A stretch of 64,000 nucleotides of DNA from Knoellia aerolata DSM 18566 (GCF_000768695.1 NZ_AVPL01000009.1:21335-85334); one strand, 5' to 3'. Counted from the stretch's first letter, positions 16,959 through 26,441 are shown. Made by a program: numbers and translations. The notes: generated by a model not told the origin, from the letters alone.

Positions 16959-17624
16959 TCAGGCAGTCGGACCTGTCGCGGTGTGTCGCCCAAGTGACTG
17001 CTGTGACGAGTGGGTCAGCCGGTCCATGAGGGTGGAACCGGCCAGGTCCTCGCTCGTCAGGGCGAACGACCGGTGGTCGCGCCAGTCACCGTCGATGTGC
17101 AGCATCCGCAGTCGCAGGCCCTCGTCACGGAACCCGAGCCGGCGCACCACCGCGAGGCTCGCCGTGTTCTCGGGCCGGATGTTGACCTCGATCCGGTGCA
17201 GCCCGAGCTCGCCCATCGCGTGGTCGGCGACGAGGGCCAGCGCCGTGGGGACGATGCGCTGACCGGCGACCGCCTCCGACACCCAGTAGCCGACGGTGCA
17301 CGAGCGGAAGGACCCCAGGACGATGTTGCTCACGTTGACCTGGCCGACGAGCCGGCCCTCGGTCTCGATGACGAACGGAAGCATGCGGCCGGCGAGCGCC
17401 TCATCCTGGTAGTAGTCGACGAGGTCGTCGAAGGTGCGCGCCCCGGTCGGCGGGACGGGTGAGGTCGCGTCCCAGCGGCTCAGCCAGTGGCGGTTCGCCG
17501 CGCGGACCGCGGAGTACTCGTCGGCGTCCTCGGGTCGCAGCGGCCGGAGCAGGAAGCGGACCCCGGTGGGCGTCGACCCGACGAGGACCTGCGACCACTC
17601 CGGGCGCGGGCGACCCCACCGCAT
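16959..17624 (-). CDS. GNAT N-acetyltransferase, RimJ-like
   Basis: 221 residues; the ATG overlaps the mogA stop (ATGA), so translation is coupled. The core is RimJ/RimL-type: FLLRPLRPEDADEYSAVRAAN, LVGQVNVSNIVLGSFRSCTVGYWVSEAVAGQRIVPTALALV (acetyl-CoA site) and LHRIEVNIRPENTASLAVVRRLGFRDEGL. RimJ-like enzymes acetylate protein N-termini; the target here is unknown. It lies between mogA and sepX, an order common in actinobacteria. Confidence 0.88.
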   Translation of the reverse strand: MRWGRPRPEWSQVLVGSTPTGVRFLLRPLRPEDADEYSAVRAANRHWLSRWDATSPVPPTGARTFDDLVDYYQDEALAGRMLPFVIETEGRLVGQVNVSNIVLGSFRSCTVGYWVSEAVAGQRIVPTALALVADHAMGELGLHRIEVNIRPENTASLAVVRRLGFRDEGLRLRMLHIDGDWRDHRSFALTSEDLAGSTLMDRLTHSSQQSLGRHTATGPTA

Positions 17625-18130
17625 CAGTGGTCGCCGCCCGCGAGCTGGCTCAGCGCGTGGCCGAGCACGGTTTCGAGGACCGCGAGCGCGTCGCGGACGC
17701 CACCGGTCGAGCCGGGCAGGTTGACGACGAGCGTGCGGCCGGCGACCCCGGCGAGGCCGCGCGAGAGCATCGCCGTCGGCACTCCCCCGTCGACGCCGGC
17801 GGCGCGGATGGCCTCCGCGATCCCGGGGACGACGCGGTCGAGCAGTGGCGCGGTCGCCTCGGGGGTGCGGTCGGTCGGGCTGATCCCCGTGCCCCCGGTC
17901 GTGACGAGCAGGTCCGGTCGCTCCTCGAGGGCGGCGGAGAGTGCCTCGGCGATCCCGGCGTCCGGGACGACCGTGGCGTCCGCGACGTCGGCTCCCCACG
18001 TGCGCAGGGTCTCGACGATGAGGGCGCCCCCCTTGTCGGGGTAGACACCCTGCGAGGCGCGGGTCGAGGCGGTGATCACGACGGCCCGCCGCCCGGCGAG
18101 GGACCCGGCTGCGGTGGCGGGGTCGCTCAC
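17624..18130 (-). CDS. mogA: molybdopterin adenylyltransferase MogA/MoaB
   Basis: 168 residues. It has the MogA/MoaB fold with TTGGTGISPTDRTPEAT (MPT-binding loop) and AMLSRGLAGVAGRTLVVNLPGS. The enzyme adenylylates molybdopterin before molybdate insertion by MoeA. The start overlaps the moaC stop (18127-18130) and the end overlaps the GNAT start, so the genes form one translationally coupled unit. Confidence 0.92.
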   Translation of the reverse strand: MSDPATAAGSLAGRRAVVITASTRASQGVYPDKGGALIVETLRTWGADVADATVVPDAGIAEALSAALEERPDLLVTTGGTGISPTDRTPEATAPLLDRVVPGIAEAIRAAGVDGGVPTAMLSRGLAGVAGRTLVVNLPGSTGGVRDALAVLETVLGHALSQLAGGDH

Positions 18131-18618
18131 GGCTCCTCCACCCAGTCGCCGGAGCGGCCGCCGGACTTCGCGGTGACGCGGACGTCGGTGATGCGTGCGT
18201 GCTTGTCGACGGCCTTGACCATGTCGATGAGGGCGAGGGCGGCCACGCTCACGGCCGTGAGGGCCTCCATCTCGATGCCGGTCCGGTCGGCGGTCCGCAC
18301 GGTGGCGGTGATGTCGACGCCGTCGTCGGTGACGTCGAGGTCGACCGAGGCGGCGTGGACGGCGACCGGGTGCGCGAGCGGGATGAGCTCCGGCGTGCGC
18401 TTCACCGCCTGTATGCCGGCCAGCCGGGCGACCGCGAGCGCGTCACCCTTGGGGACGGTCCCGTCGCGCAGGGCGGCGACGGCCCCGGGGGCGAGCACGA
18501 CCCGGCCGCGGGCACTGGCCTCGCGCGCGGTGACGGCCTTCGCGGAGACGTCGACCATGTGGGCGGTGCCGTCGGCCCGGACATGGGTCAGTCCGCTCTG
18601 GCGCCCTGTGTCACCCAC
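18127..18618 (-). CDS. moaC: cyclic pyranopterin monophosphate synthase MoaC
   Basis: 163 residues from the GTG at 18618, which is preceded by GAGGTGG at good spacing and gives the normal length. It contains THVRADGTAHMVDVSAKAVTAREA, then KGDALAVARLAGIQAVKRTPELIPLAHP (substrate site, with the catalytic Lys and the conserved HP) and EMEALTAVSVAALALIDMVKA. It converts the GTP-derived 3',8-cyclo intermediate into cPMP. A hairpin with CCAATTCC arms separates it from moeA, so moaC may have its own control within the operon. Confidence 0.93.
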   Translation of the reverse strand: MGDTGRQSGLTHVRADGTAHMVDVSAKAVTAREASARGRVVLAPGAVAALRDGTVPKGDALAVARLAGIQAVKRTPELIPLAHPVAVHAASVDLDVTDDGVDITATVRTADRTGIEMEALTAVSVAALALIDMVKAVDKHARITDVRVTAKSGGRSGDWVEEP

Positions 18619-18634
18619 GTGGTTCCCCACCTCA

Positions 18635-18687
18635 CCAATTCCCCCCGGGAGGGACGGAGATTCCGTGTCCCCAACGGGAGGAATTGG
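18635..18687. repeat. inverted repeat between moeA and moaC
   Basis: 13-base arms, CCAATTCCCCCCG at 18635-18647 and CGGGAGGAATTGG at 18675-18687, pair with one mismatch around a 27-base loop. It sits between the moeA stop and the moaC start in an otherwise gap-free operon. It could be an attenuator, an RNA-processing site or a small repeat. Confidence 0.65.
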
Positions 18688-18703
18688 CGAGCTGGGGACG
18701 GGG

Positions 18704-19909
18704 TCAATCTTGCCCCACGAGGGGAAGCAGCCGGACCTCGTCCCCCGGGTGGATCTCGGAGGTGGCGGCGTCGACGACGGCGAGGTGGGTGGCCTCGGCG
18801 AGCGCGCCGAGCATGTGGGACCCCTGCCCACCGGAGGGCCGGACGCCCTCGGCGTCGAGGACGACGCGGGTGAGCTCGACCTTGCCCGCCACGGAGGCCC
18901 AGCCCCGGGTCGCGGTGGCGGTCGTCGTCGGCACCTCGGGGTCGAGGCCGGAGAGGGCGCGCAGGACGGGCAGGACGAACACGTGGAAGGACACGAAGGA
19001 GCTCACCGGGTTGCCGGGGAGCGTGATGATCGGGGTGCGGCGCGCACCGACGACACCGGAGCCCTGGGGCATCCCGGGGCGCATGGCGACCTTGACGAAG
19101 TCGACGCGACCGTCCCGGGAGAGCACCTCCTTGACCGTGTCGTAGGCCCCCATCGACACCCCGCCGGTGGTGAGGACGAGGTCGGGCTCCCCGGGGACGT
19201 CGGCGAGGAGGGCGCCGAGGGCCTCGGGGTCGTCCCGAAGGTGGGCGGAGTGCACGAGCTCGACCCCCGCGGCGCGCACCAGCGCGGAGAGCATCGGCCC
19301 GTTGGAGTCGACGATCTCGCCGTGGGCCAGGCTCGACCCGGGCGGCAGCAGCTCGTCCCCCGTCGAGACCACCGCCACCCGAGGGCGACGGACGACCGCG
19401 ACCTCGGCGAGGTTGGCCGCGGCGATGAGGGCGAGCCGGCCGGGCGTGACCCGGACCCCGCCGCGCAGGACCACGTCGCCCGCTCGCACGTCCTCCCCGC
19501 GGCGGCGCAGGTGCCGGCCCGGCTCGGCGGCGAGGTCCAGCGAGACCCGGTCGACCCCACCGTCGCTGAGCTCCACGGGCACGACGGCGTCGGCGCCCTC
19601 CGGCAGGGGCGCCCCGGTCATGATCCTCATCGCGGTGCCGGGGCGGAGGACGTGCCGGGTCGTGTCGCCGGCGGCGATGTCCCCGTCGACGTCGAGGACG
19701 ACCGGGGCGCCGGGGGCTGCGCCGTCGAGGTCGGCCGAGCGGACGGCATACCCGTCCATCGCGGAGTTGTCGAAGCCCGGGAGGTCCACGGCGGCGACGA
19801 CGTCCGCGGCGAGGACCCGTCCCAGCGCCCCGGCGATCGGCACGGTCTCGGGAGGCAGCTCGTCGACGAGGGCGAGCAGGGTCCTGCGGTGCTCCTCGAC
19901 GCTCCTCAC
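18704..19909 (-). CDS. moeA: molybdopterin molybdotransferase MoeA
   Basis: 401 residues; GTG start overlapping the upstream stop by four bases. It shows NSAMDGYAV near residue 48, GDTTRHVLRPGTAMRIMTGAPLPEGADAVVPVE, the GHMP-type SNGPMLSALVRAAG, and the catalytic TTGGVSMGAYDTVKEVL with the conserved aspartate, then the C-terminal domain IV with SGGQGSHML. It inserts molybdate into adenylylated molybdopterin made by MogA. It is part of the run UGPase-moeA-moaC-mogA-GNAT-sepX. Confidence 0.94.
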   Translation of the reverse strand: MRSVEEHRRTLLALVDELPPETVPIAGALGRVLAADVVAAVDLPGFDNSAMDGYAVRSADLDGAAPGAPVVLDVDGDIAAGDTTRHVLRPGTAMRIMTGAPLPEGADAVVPVELSDGGVDRVSLDLAAEPGRHLRRRGEDVRAGDVVLRGGVRVTPGRLALIAAANLAEVAVVRRPRVAVVSTGDELLPPGSSLAHGEIVDSNGPMLSALVRAAGVELVHSAHLRDDPEALGALLADVPGEPDLVLTTGGVSMGAYDTVKEVLSRDGRVDFVKVAMRPGMPQGSGVVGARRTPIITLPGNPVSSFVSFHVFVLPVLRALSGLDPEVPTTTATATRGWASVAGKVELTRVVLDAEGVRPSGGQGSHMLGALAEATHLAVVDAATSEIHPGDEVRLLPLVGQD

Positions 19910-21291
19910 ACGTCCCCTTCGAGGCGTGAGCCGTCGGCGATGGTGCGCGGCGCGTCGGCGCGGACCGTGACGTCACCGACGCACGTCACGTCACGGCCGA
20001 AGGTCACGTCCCCGTCGACGACGAGCGAGTGGGCCTCGCGAATGTACGGGACCCCGTGCGGGAAGCGGGCGTCGAAGTCCTGGACGAACTTGTAGTGGTC
20101 CGAGAGGTCGATGAAGGGCTCCTCCTCGTCGCTGAGCGACACGACCCGGCTGGCGTCGTCGAGGGCGTAGAGGTCCGAGCGCACGAGGAGGAGCTCGTTC
20201 GTCGTCTTGACCGGCCGGAACCGGTCGCGGGGGACCAGCAGGGCACGGGACCCCTCGAAGAGCTCGACGGCCGTGCCCATCGCAGACTCGATCTGGATGA
20301 CGGGGGTCGAGTCCTTGCGGGTCGGGTCGACGGTCTTGCGGTTGACGATGATCGGCAGCTCGAGGACCCCGTCGTGTTCGGCGAGCCGGGCAGCGAGGAC
20401 GTCGAGGTCGAGCCAGAGGTTGTTGACGTGGAAGTAGACGTGCCGGGTGTTGTCCTGGAAGTACTGGTCCTCCCCCGGCGCGACCATCGCCGAGTCCCGC
20501 AGGACGAGCCGGCCGTCGCTGCGGCGGGTCGCGAGATGTCCGCCCTTGCGGTCGTTGCGGGTGCGCTCGCACACCTCGGCGACGTAGGGGATCTGCTCCC
20601 GGGCCATCCACGCGGGGATCCTCGGATCGCACGTCGCTCCGAGGTTGTCGGCGTTGGACAGGAAGAGGTGGCGGAAACCCCTGTCCCGCAACCTGTCCAG
20701 GAGCCCGCTGGACTGCAGGGCGACGTAGACGTCACCGTGACCGGGCGGGCACCACTCGAGGTCGGGGTCCTCCGGCCACGACACGGGGGTGAGGTCGTCC
20801 GCCCTCAGCTTGGGCTCGGCGCTCTGCAGGAAGTCCAGGGGCAGCCCGTCGACCTCGAGCCTGTCGTGGACGGCGAGGAGCTGCAGGGTCTCGTCACGGG
20901 TGCGGAAGGAGTCCATGAAGACGACGGGCAGGTCGACGTCGTGCTCCCGCCGGATCGCGAGCACCTGGCGGGCGATGATGTCGAGGAAGCTCAGCCCGTC
21001 GCGCACGGGAAGGGCGGACTTCGGGCCACTGATGCCCATGGACGTGCCGAGGCCGCCGTTAAGCTTGAGCACCACGGTCGTCGCCAGGGCGGCCCGGGCC
21101 TCGGCCTCGTCGACGTCGAGGTCGGCGAGCGCGGGGACGTCGCCGAGCGGCGCGATGCTCTCCTCGAGGATGTGGCCGGTCGCGTCCTGCTCGAGCATCC
21201 CGTAGAAACGCGTGAAGGCGGCGACCGCCCGCTCGTCGACCCCACGGGCGCGCATGAGCTCCGTACTCCGGTGGAGCCCGTCTGCACCCAT
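19906..21291 (-). CDS. UTP--glucose-1-phosphate uridylyltransferase (UDPGP family)
   Basis: 461 residues from the ATG at 21291; TAGGGT 7 bases upstream suggests a leaderless transcript. It is the eukaryote-like UDPGP type, not the GalU type: nucleotide loop LKLNGGLGTSMGISGPKSALPV, FMDSFRTRDETL, FLSNADNLGA and NRKTVDP. It makes UDP-glucose for envelope glycans and glycolipids. It heads the leftward operon and overlaps moeA by four bases. It is divergent from the cyclo-ligase gene with only 49 bp between. Confidence 0.92.
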   Translation of the reverse strand: MGADGLHRSTELMRARGVDERAVAAFTRFYGMLEQDATGHILEESIAPLGDVPALADLDVDEAEARAALATTVVLKLNGGLGTSMGISGPKSALPVRDGLSFLDIIARQVLAIRREHDVDLPVVFMDSFRTRDETLQLLAVHDRLEVDGLPLDFLQSAEPKLRADDLTPVSWPEDPDLEWCPPGHGDVYVALQSSGLLDRLRDRGFRHLFLSNADNLGATCDPRIPAWMAREQIPYVAEVCERTRNDRKGGHLATRRSDGRLVLRDSAMVAPGEDQYFQDNTRHVYFHVNNLWLDLDVLAARLAEHDGVLELPIIVNRKTVDPTRKDSTPVIQIESAMGTAVELFEGSRALLVPRDRFRPVKTTNELLLVRSDLYALDDASRVVSLSDEEEPFIDLSDHYKFVQDFDARFPHGVPYIREAHSLVVDGDVTFGRDVTCVGDVTVRADAPRTIADGSRLEGDV

Positions 21292-21340
21292 GTCGGCAAC
21301 CCTAGGCGACCAGCGCGGGCGAAACGTGGACACTGGGCGC

Positions 21341-21901
21341 GTGACCCCCGATTCCGTCGCGAGCGCCAAGGTCGCGCTGCGCCCGATCCTGCTCGCGGCC
21401 CGTCGCGAGCGGGTCGCCGCCCGCGACCGCGACGCCGACGACGCGGCGCTCGCCCGTGAGGTGCTGGCCCTTGCCACCGGGCTCGGGATCGGGGCTGGCG
21501 GCACGGTCGCGGCCTACGAGGCCCTGCGCACCGAGCCACCCACGGCGGCGAGCATCGACGCACTCGTGGCACACGGCATACGCGTCGTCGTCCCGGTCAC
21601 CCTGCCGGACAACGACCTCGACTGGTGCGACGTGAACGACGAACGGCGTATGCGGCTCGGTCCGGACGCGATCTCGGCGGCCGCCCTCGTGCTCACGCCG
21701 GGCCTGGCCGCCGACCTGGCGGGGACGCGGCTGGGCCGTGGGGGCGGGAGCTACGACCGCGCGCTGGCCCGGCGGCGGCCGGACGCGCGCGTCCTCGTCG
21801 TCCTCCACCCGGGCGAGGTCCACCCCGAGCCGCTGCCGGCGGACCCGCACGACCAGCCCGTCCACGGCGTCCTCACCGCGGACGGGGTGACCTGGCTCTG
21901 A
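21341..21901 (+). CDS. 5-formyltetrahydrofolate cyclo-ligase
   Basis: 186 residues from the GTG at 21341. N-terminal ALRPILLAARRER, then VVVPVTLPDNDLDW and the ATP/folate signature LGRGGGSYDRALARRRPDARVLVVLHPGEV. It converts 5-formyl-THF to 5,10-methenyl-THF. The gap to the divergent UGPase gene is too short for a classic leader, so a leaderless start is plausible (GACACT six bases upstream). In actinobacteria it is regularly found beside UGPase and moeA. Confidence 0.93.
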   Translation: MTPDSVASAKVALRPILLAARRERVAARDRDADDAALAREVLALATGLGIGAGGTVAAYEALRTEPPTAASIDALVAHGIRVVVPVTLPDNDLDWCDVNDERRMRLGPDAISAAALVLTPGLAADLAGTRLGRGGGSYDRALARRRPDARVLVVLHPGEVHPEPLPADPHDQPVHGVLTADGVTWL

Positions 21902-21923
21902 GGTCACCGGATGACCCCTCGGG

Positions 21924-24587
21924 TCAGCTGCCACCCTCGGGCACGAGGGTGAGCTCGTCCTCGCTCGCCTCGCGCACCGCCTTCTCGGTGAAGGCCCACG
22001 GGTGCTGTCGGCCCTCGACCCAGTCCTCGGTCTGGTCGTCGTAGTGCCCGTTGAACGCGTGGCCGCTCGCCCCGGTCTGGTTGACCCACGTGGAGCGGTC
22101 GAAGCTGCCGAGGTCGACGACCATCCGCATCGAGGGGGCGGCCGTGACCTCGTAGCCGAGGTTGGCCTTCCAGGCCGTCGCGTTGACGATCGCGGACCCC
22201 CCGGGCATCTCGTACTCGCCACGGTTGAAGATGCGCCGGACGACCCCGGGCACGCTGTCGCCGCCGAGCACCTGGTGGGTGAGGTCGAGCGTGTGCAGTG
22301 AGCCCCAGCGCCAGTCGTCGGGGTCCTTGCCGAGCCTGCGGGTCAGCTCGAGCCGTGCCTCCACCTGCGCCTGGCGCAGGATCTCGTCGCGCCCCTCGGT
22401 GATGGCAGCGGTCTGCCGGTTGTCCCACCACGCGCTGCGGGGGTTGTCGAGCAGCCCGGCGACCGCCGTCATGTAGCGGCTCCCACCCTCGGCGCGCAGG
22501 TCCTCGGGCACCTCGTCGTCGAAGAGGAGGCGGAGGAGGTTGGCCCAGACGGCGTTGTAGTAGGCCGCGGCGGCACCGGAGCGGGACCGGTCGGCGGGCG
22601 TCGTGTAGTCCCAGTCGCGCAGGAGGTCCTGGGCCTCCTTGGTGAAGGCGACCTCCGCGTCGGAGTCGCCGGCACCCTTGAGCGGCACCTCGAGCAGCGC
22701 CTCGACGAGGACGGGGGCGAACTCGTTGCGCGAGTCCATCTGGATCTCGCCCATCTGCTCCACGGTGAGCTTGTCGCCGTTGCGGGTGGCCGCGTCGAGG
22801 AGCTCACGGATGCGCTGCGAGCGGTAGCCGTAGTCCCACTCGGTGGTGAGGAACGGGGTCGGCCTCGCGGTCACGGCCTGGTTCGCGGCGACGATGATCC
22901 CGGACTCGGGGTCGAGCGAGCTCGGCATCGACGCGAACGGCACGAAGCCCTGCCAGTCGTAGGCCTCGTCCCAGCCGGGGGCCGGCCAGTAGCCTGGCGG
23001 CGCACCCGCGAAGGCGGACACGCGGACGGGGACCTGGCCCGGCGCCTGGTAGCCGATGTGGCCGTCGACGTCGGCGTAGACGAGGTTCTGCGAGGGGACG
23101 GCGAACGACTTGGCGGCCTCCCGGAACTGCTCGAAGTTCTGGGCCACGTTGAGCTGGAGGATCGCGTCGGCCGTCTGGCTCGGCTCGAGCCCGGTCCACG
23201 CCATCGAGACGGCGTACGTCTGGCTGTCCCGGGCGGCGCCCTCGGACGGTGGGGTGGGCGAGCGCTCCCCGGCGTCGACGAACGCGGGGATCACGTCGGA
23301 CATGAGCGGGCCGTGGCGGGTCGCTCGGACGGTGAGGTCGACGTCGTCGCCCCCGGCGACCCTGATGGTCTCGCGGCGGGTGGTGAGCGGCTCCCACGTG
23401 TCGCCGCGCAGCACGCGGTCACCGTCGAGCCTCTCGAGGTAGAAGTCGCTGACGTCGGGCGAGAGGTTGGTCATGCCCCAGGCGATCCGGTCGTTGTGGC
23501 CGATGACCACCCCGGGCACCCCCGCGAACGAGAAGCCGGCGACGTCGAGCGGGCACTCGACGCTCTTCGCGCGGCAGTGCAGGCCCACCTGGTACCAGAT
23601 CCCCGGGATACCCGGCGAGAGGTGGGGGTCGTTGGCGAGCAGCGGCTTTCCGGTCGCGGACTTCTCGGGGCCGACGACCCACGAGTTCGAGCCGATGCCC
23701 TCCCCCCGCCCGATGAGCTGGGGCACGGCGGAGAGCGCTCGTTCGACCGCGGCATACGCCGCCTGGGCCGAGGAGTCGCCGAGCGCACCGGCGGCCTGCT
23801 TCGCCGCGGGCCGTTCGGCCGCGGCGCTCAGCGCTGCCGGGACCGCCGACGAGGACTGCTGGAGCGAGGGTGACGCCGGCGCCCAGTCCTCGCCGGAGAG
23901 GATCGGCTCCCTCGCGAGGTCGTAGGGCGGGTAGATCTCCGCGATCTGGTTGACGGTCACGCGCCTCGACAGCCGCGCGCGCGCCAGCTCGTCGGAGTAG
24001 TCGCCGCGCAGGTCCCAGGCCATCGCCTTGAGCCAGGCGATGGAGTCGGCCGGCGTCCAGTCCTCGATCTTGTAGTCGGAGACCCGGGTGCCGAGCACGA
24101 CGTACTCGAGCGAGGCCTGCGACGGCGAGCGGCCACGGAGGTAGGCGTTGACGCCGTCGGCGTAGGACTGCAGGTACGTCCGCGTCGCCGGGTCCAGCGT
24201 CGGCAGCTCGGCCTCGGCGACGCGGCGCCAGCCCATCGTGCGGATGACCTTGTCGGTCTCGACGCCGGCGTCCCCGACGAGCTCGGCCAGCCGGCCGGCC
24301 GTGATGTGACGGCGCATGTCCATCTCGAAGAAGCGGTCCTGCGCGTGCACATACCCTTGGGCCCGGGCGATGTCGGCGACGCTGTCACCGTAGATCTGGG
24401 GGATGCCCCGCTCGTCACGCAGGACGTCCACGGTGCCGGCCAGGCCGGGGACGTCGATCTCACCCTCGGTCTGCGGGAACGACCGCCGGACCAGCGACAC
24501 CCCGACGACGGAGAGGACGAGGGCGGCAATGGTGAGGACGCCGACGACGGTCAGGGCGACGCGACGGGCCACGCGGTGAGGGGACAC
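21924..24587 (-). CDS. penicillin acylase family N-terminal-nucleophile amidohydrolase
   Basis: 887 residues, GTG start; TAGTCT six bases upstream suggests a leaderless start. An N-terminal hydrophobic helix (VALTVVGVLTIAALVLSVVGVSLV) anchors or exports it. The alpha chain runs VDVLRDERGIPQIYGDSVADIARAQGYVHAQDRFFEMD. The processing site is at S300 in GSNSWVVGP; SNxW begins the beta chain in this family, and S300 would be the nucleophile after self-cleavage. Family members hydrolyse amides such as penicillins, cephalosporin side chains or acyl-homoserine lactones; the substrate is not predictable here. Length and motifs are intact. Confidence 0.92.
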   Translation of the reverse strand: MSPHRVARRVALTVVGVLTIAALVLSVVGVSLVRRSFPQTEGEIDVPGLAGTVDVLRDERGIPQIYGDSVADIARAQGYVHAQDRFFEMDMRRHITAGRLAELVGDAGVETDKVIRTMGWRRVAEAELPTLDPATRTYLQSYADGVNAYLRGRSPSQASLEYVVLGTRVSDYKIEDWTPADSIAWLKAMAWDLRGDYSDELARARLSRRVTVNQIAEIYPPYDLAREPILSGEDWAPASPSLQQSSSAVPAALSAAAERPAAKQAAGALGDSSAQAAYAAVERALSAVPQLIGRGEGIGSNSWVVGPEKSATGKPLLANDPHLSPGIPGIWYQVGLHCRAKSVECPLDVAGFSFAGVPGVVIGHNDRIAWGMTNLSPDVSDFYLERLDGDRVLRGDTWEPLTTRRETIRVAGGDDVDLTVRATRHGPLMSDVIPAFVDAGERSPTPPSEGAARDSQTYAVSMAWTGLEPSQTADAILQLNVAQNFEQFREAAKSFAVPSQNLVYADVDGHIGYQAPGQVPVRVSAFAGAPPGYWPAPGWDEAYDWQGFVPFASMPSSLDPESGIIVAANQAVTARPTPFLTTEWDYGYRSQRIRELLDAATRNGDKLTVEQMGEIQMDSRNEFAPVLVEALLEVPLKGAGDSDAEVAFTKEAQDLLRDWDYTTPADRSRSGAAAAYYNAVWANLLRLLFDDEVPEDLRAEGGSRYMTAVAGLLDNPRSAWWDNRQTAAITEGRDEILRQAQVEARLELTRRLGKDPDDWRWGSLHTLDLTHQVLGGDSVPGVVRRIFNRGEYEMPGGSAIVNATAWKANLGYEVTAAPSMRMVVDLGSFDRSTWVNQTGASGHAFNGHYDDQTEDWVEGRQHPWAFTEKAVREASEDELTLVPEGGS

Positions 24588-24634
24588 CCTGCGAGACTAG
24601 GTCAGACCGCCAGACGAGCGAGCAAGGACGGGCC

Positions 24635-26224
24635 GTGACCGACATCGTGGGTATGGCGCACGTCGGCGTGGTCAGTGGGGTCAGTGGTGTCAGCGGGGTC
24701 AGCCCGGTCTCCGTCGTCGCGGCCGCGGGGGAGAACCTGCGCTCGCTCTCCATCGGGCTGCTCATCGGCACCGCCGTCCTCATCGTGGCGATCGCGGCGG
24801 TGAGGCTGTCGACCCGCTCCGGCCTGCCCTCGCTCCTGCTCTACCTCGGCATCGGCCTGGCCCTGGGGAACCGGGGGCTCGGCATCGACTTCTCCGATGA
24901 GGAGCTCACCCAGGTCCTCGGTTACGCCGCGCTCGTCCTCATCCTCACCGAGGGTGGGGTGACGACGAAGTGGGACTCGATCAAGGGCTCCCTCGCCCCG
25001 GCGGCGGCCCTGGCGACCGTCGGCGTCGTCGTCTCGATCCTCGTCGTGGCGCTCGCCGGCCACTTCGTCCTCTCGATGTCGTGGAGCACCGCGCTGCTCA
25101 TCGGCGCCATCCTCGCCTCCACCGACGCCGCCGCGGTCTTCGCGGTGCTGCGTCGGGTGCCGCTGCCGAGGCGCGTGAGCGGCATGCTCGAGGCCGAGTC
25201 CGGCTTCAACGACGCGCCCGTCGTCATCATCGTCACGGCCATCGCGGTGCAGTCGGCGGCCGGCGAGGAGGTGTCCCTGTGGTCGATCATGCTCATCGTC
25301 ACCGGCGAGCTCATCGTCGGCTCGCTCGTCGGCCTCGGCGTGGGGTGGCTCGGCGGGCGACTCATGTCCCGGGTCGCCGGCGGCTCGTCGGCGCTGTTCG
25401 CCATCGGGGTCGTCGCCATGTCGGTCCTCGCCTACGCCGCCGCGGACGTGCTCCACGCGTCGGGGTTCATCGCCTGCTACCTCGCCTCCCTCGTCCTCGG
25501 GAACATGTCGCTGCCCCACCGTGCGGCGGTGCTCGGCTTCTCCACCGCCCTCGGCTGGCTCGCCCAGATCGGGCTGTTCGTCCTGCTCGGCCTGCTCGCG
25601 GACCCGGCGGCGTTCCCCGACCAGATCGGGCGGGCGCTCGTCCTCGGGCTCGCGCTCCTGCTCGTCGCCCGACCGCTCTCGGTGCTCGTGTCGTGCTCAC
25701 CGTTCGGGCTGGGGTGGCGCACCCAGGCGTTCCTGTCGTGGGCCGGGCTGCGCGGCGCCGTGCCCGTCGTGCTCGCCACCGTCCCGCTCACGGTCGGAGC
25801 AACGGGGGTGGAGTGGATCTTCGACCTCGTCTTCGTCCTCGTCGTCATCTTCACGCTCGTCCAGGCGCCCAGCCTGCCGTGGGTGGCGCACCGGCTGGGG
25901 CTCGACCGTGGCCACCACTCGTTCGACCTGGCCATCGAGGTGACCCCGTTCGACGACATCGGCGCGCACCTCATCGAGGTCACCGTCGGGCCGTTGTCCC
26001 GCCTCGCGGGGGTGCAGGTCTACGAGCTGCGGCTGCCGGCCGGGGCCAACGTCGCCCTCATCGTGCGCGAGGGCGCCTCGTTCGTCCCGCACGAGACGAC
26101 GCCGCTGCGACGCGGTGACCAGCTGCTCGTCGTCACGCCGGCCGCCCTGCGCGCCGCCGTCGAGAAGCGGCTGTATGCCGTGAGCCGGGGTGGGCGGCTC
26201 GCCGGCTGGTCGCGGGACGGCTGA
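24635..26224 (+). CDS. potassium/proton antiporter, CPA1 family (NhaP2/CvrA-like)
   Basis: 529 residues. About 12-13 membrane helices of the CPA fold, including ASTDAAAVFAVLRR and ESGFNDAPVVIIVTAIAVQ with the family aspartates, and FLSWAGLRGAVPVVLAT. The C-terminal about 110 residues are a TrkA_C-like domain (GPLSRLAGVQVYELRLPAGANVALIVREG...FVPHETTPLRRGDQLLVV), as in NhaP2. It exports K+ in exchange for H+. The N-terminus is repetitive (VSGVSGVSGVS, encoded by GTCAGYGGKGT units at about 24668-24703), so the true start is uncertain; a later start would remove this stretch. Confidence 0.92.
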   Translation: MTDIVGMAHVGVVSGVSGVSGVSPVSVVAAAGENLRSLSIGLLIGTAVLIVAIAAVRLSTRSGLPSLLLYLGIGLALGNRGLGIDFSDEELTQVLGYAALVLILTEGGVTTKWDSIKGSLAPAAALATVGVVVSILVVALAGHFVLSMSWSTALLIGAILASTDAAAVFAVLRRVPLPRRVSGMLEAESGFNDAPVVIIVTAIAVQSAAGEEVSLWSIMLIVTGELIVGSLVGLGVGWLGGRLMSRVAGGSSALFAIGVVAMSVLAYAAADVLHASGFIACYLASLVLGNMSLPHRAAVLGFSTALGWLAQIGLFVLLGLLADPAAFPDQIGRALVLGLALLLVARPLSVLVSCSPFGLGWRTQAFLSWAGLRGAVPVVLATVPLTVGATGVEWIFDLVFVLVVIFTLVQAPSLPWVAHRLGLDRGHHSFDLAIEVTPFDDIGAHLIEVTVGPLSRLAGVQVYELRLPAGANVALIVREGASFVPHETTPLRRGDQLLVVTPAALRAAVEKRLYAVSRGGRLAGWSRDG

Positions 26225-26261
26225 GCCGGCCGCCCGCCTCCCCGGCCTCCCCACCCCCGGC

Positions 26262-26318
26262 CTGCTGCGTCTGCGTCTGCTTGGATGGTCAGAGGACTCA
26301 CCATGCACGCAGACGCAG
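26262..26318. repeat. REP-like palindromic element, copy 1
   Basis: An imperfect stem-loop: CTGCGTCTGCGT...TGGATGGT on one side and ACCAT...ACGCAGACGCAG on the other. It is related by eye to the perfect palindrome at 61099-61148 and the half copy at 28150. It lies between the antiporter and the FmdB gene. Confidence 0.7.
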
Positions 26319-26441
26319 GCGGGGGGCGTACGGGATCGACGTCGGGGGGACGGGTGGCCGTGGGCGGACGGCATACGGGAGCATCCCGTGGCGTTCCGTA
26401 TCCTTGGAGCCGCTCACCCCGCTGTGCCCCAGGAGGAACCC

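Noticed and set aside
20029..21459. 476-codon frame antisense to UDP-glucose pyrophosphorylase
   Set aside because: Low-complexity shadow of a well-recognised gene.
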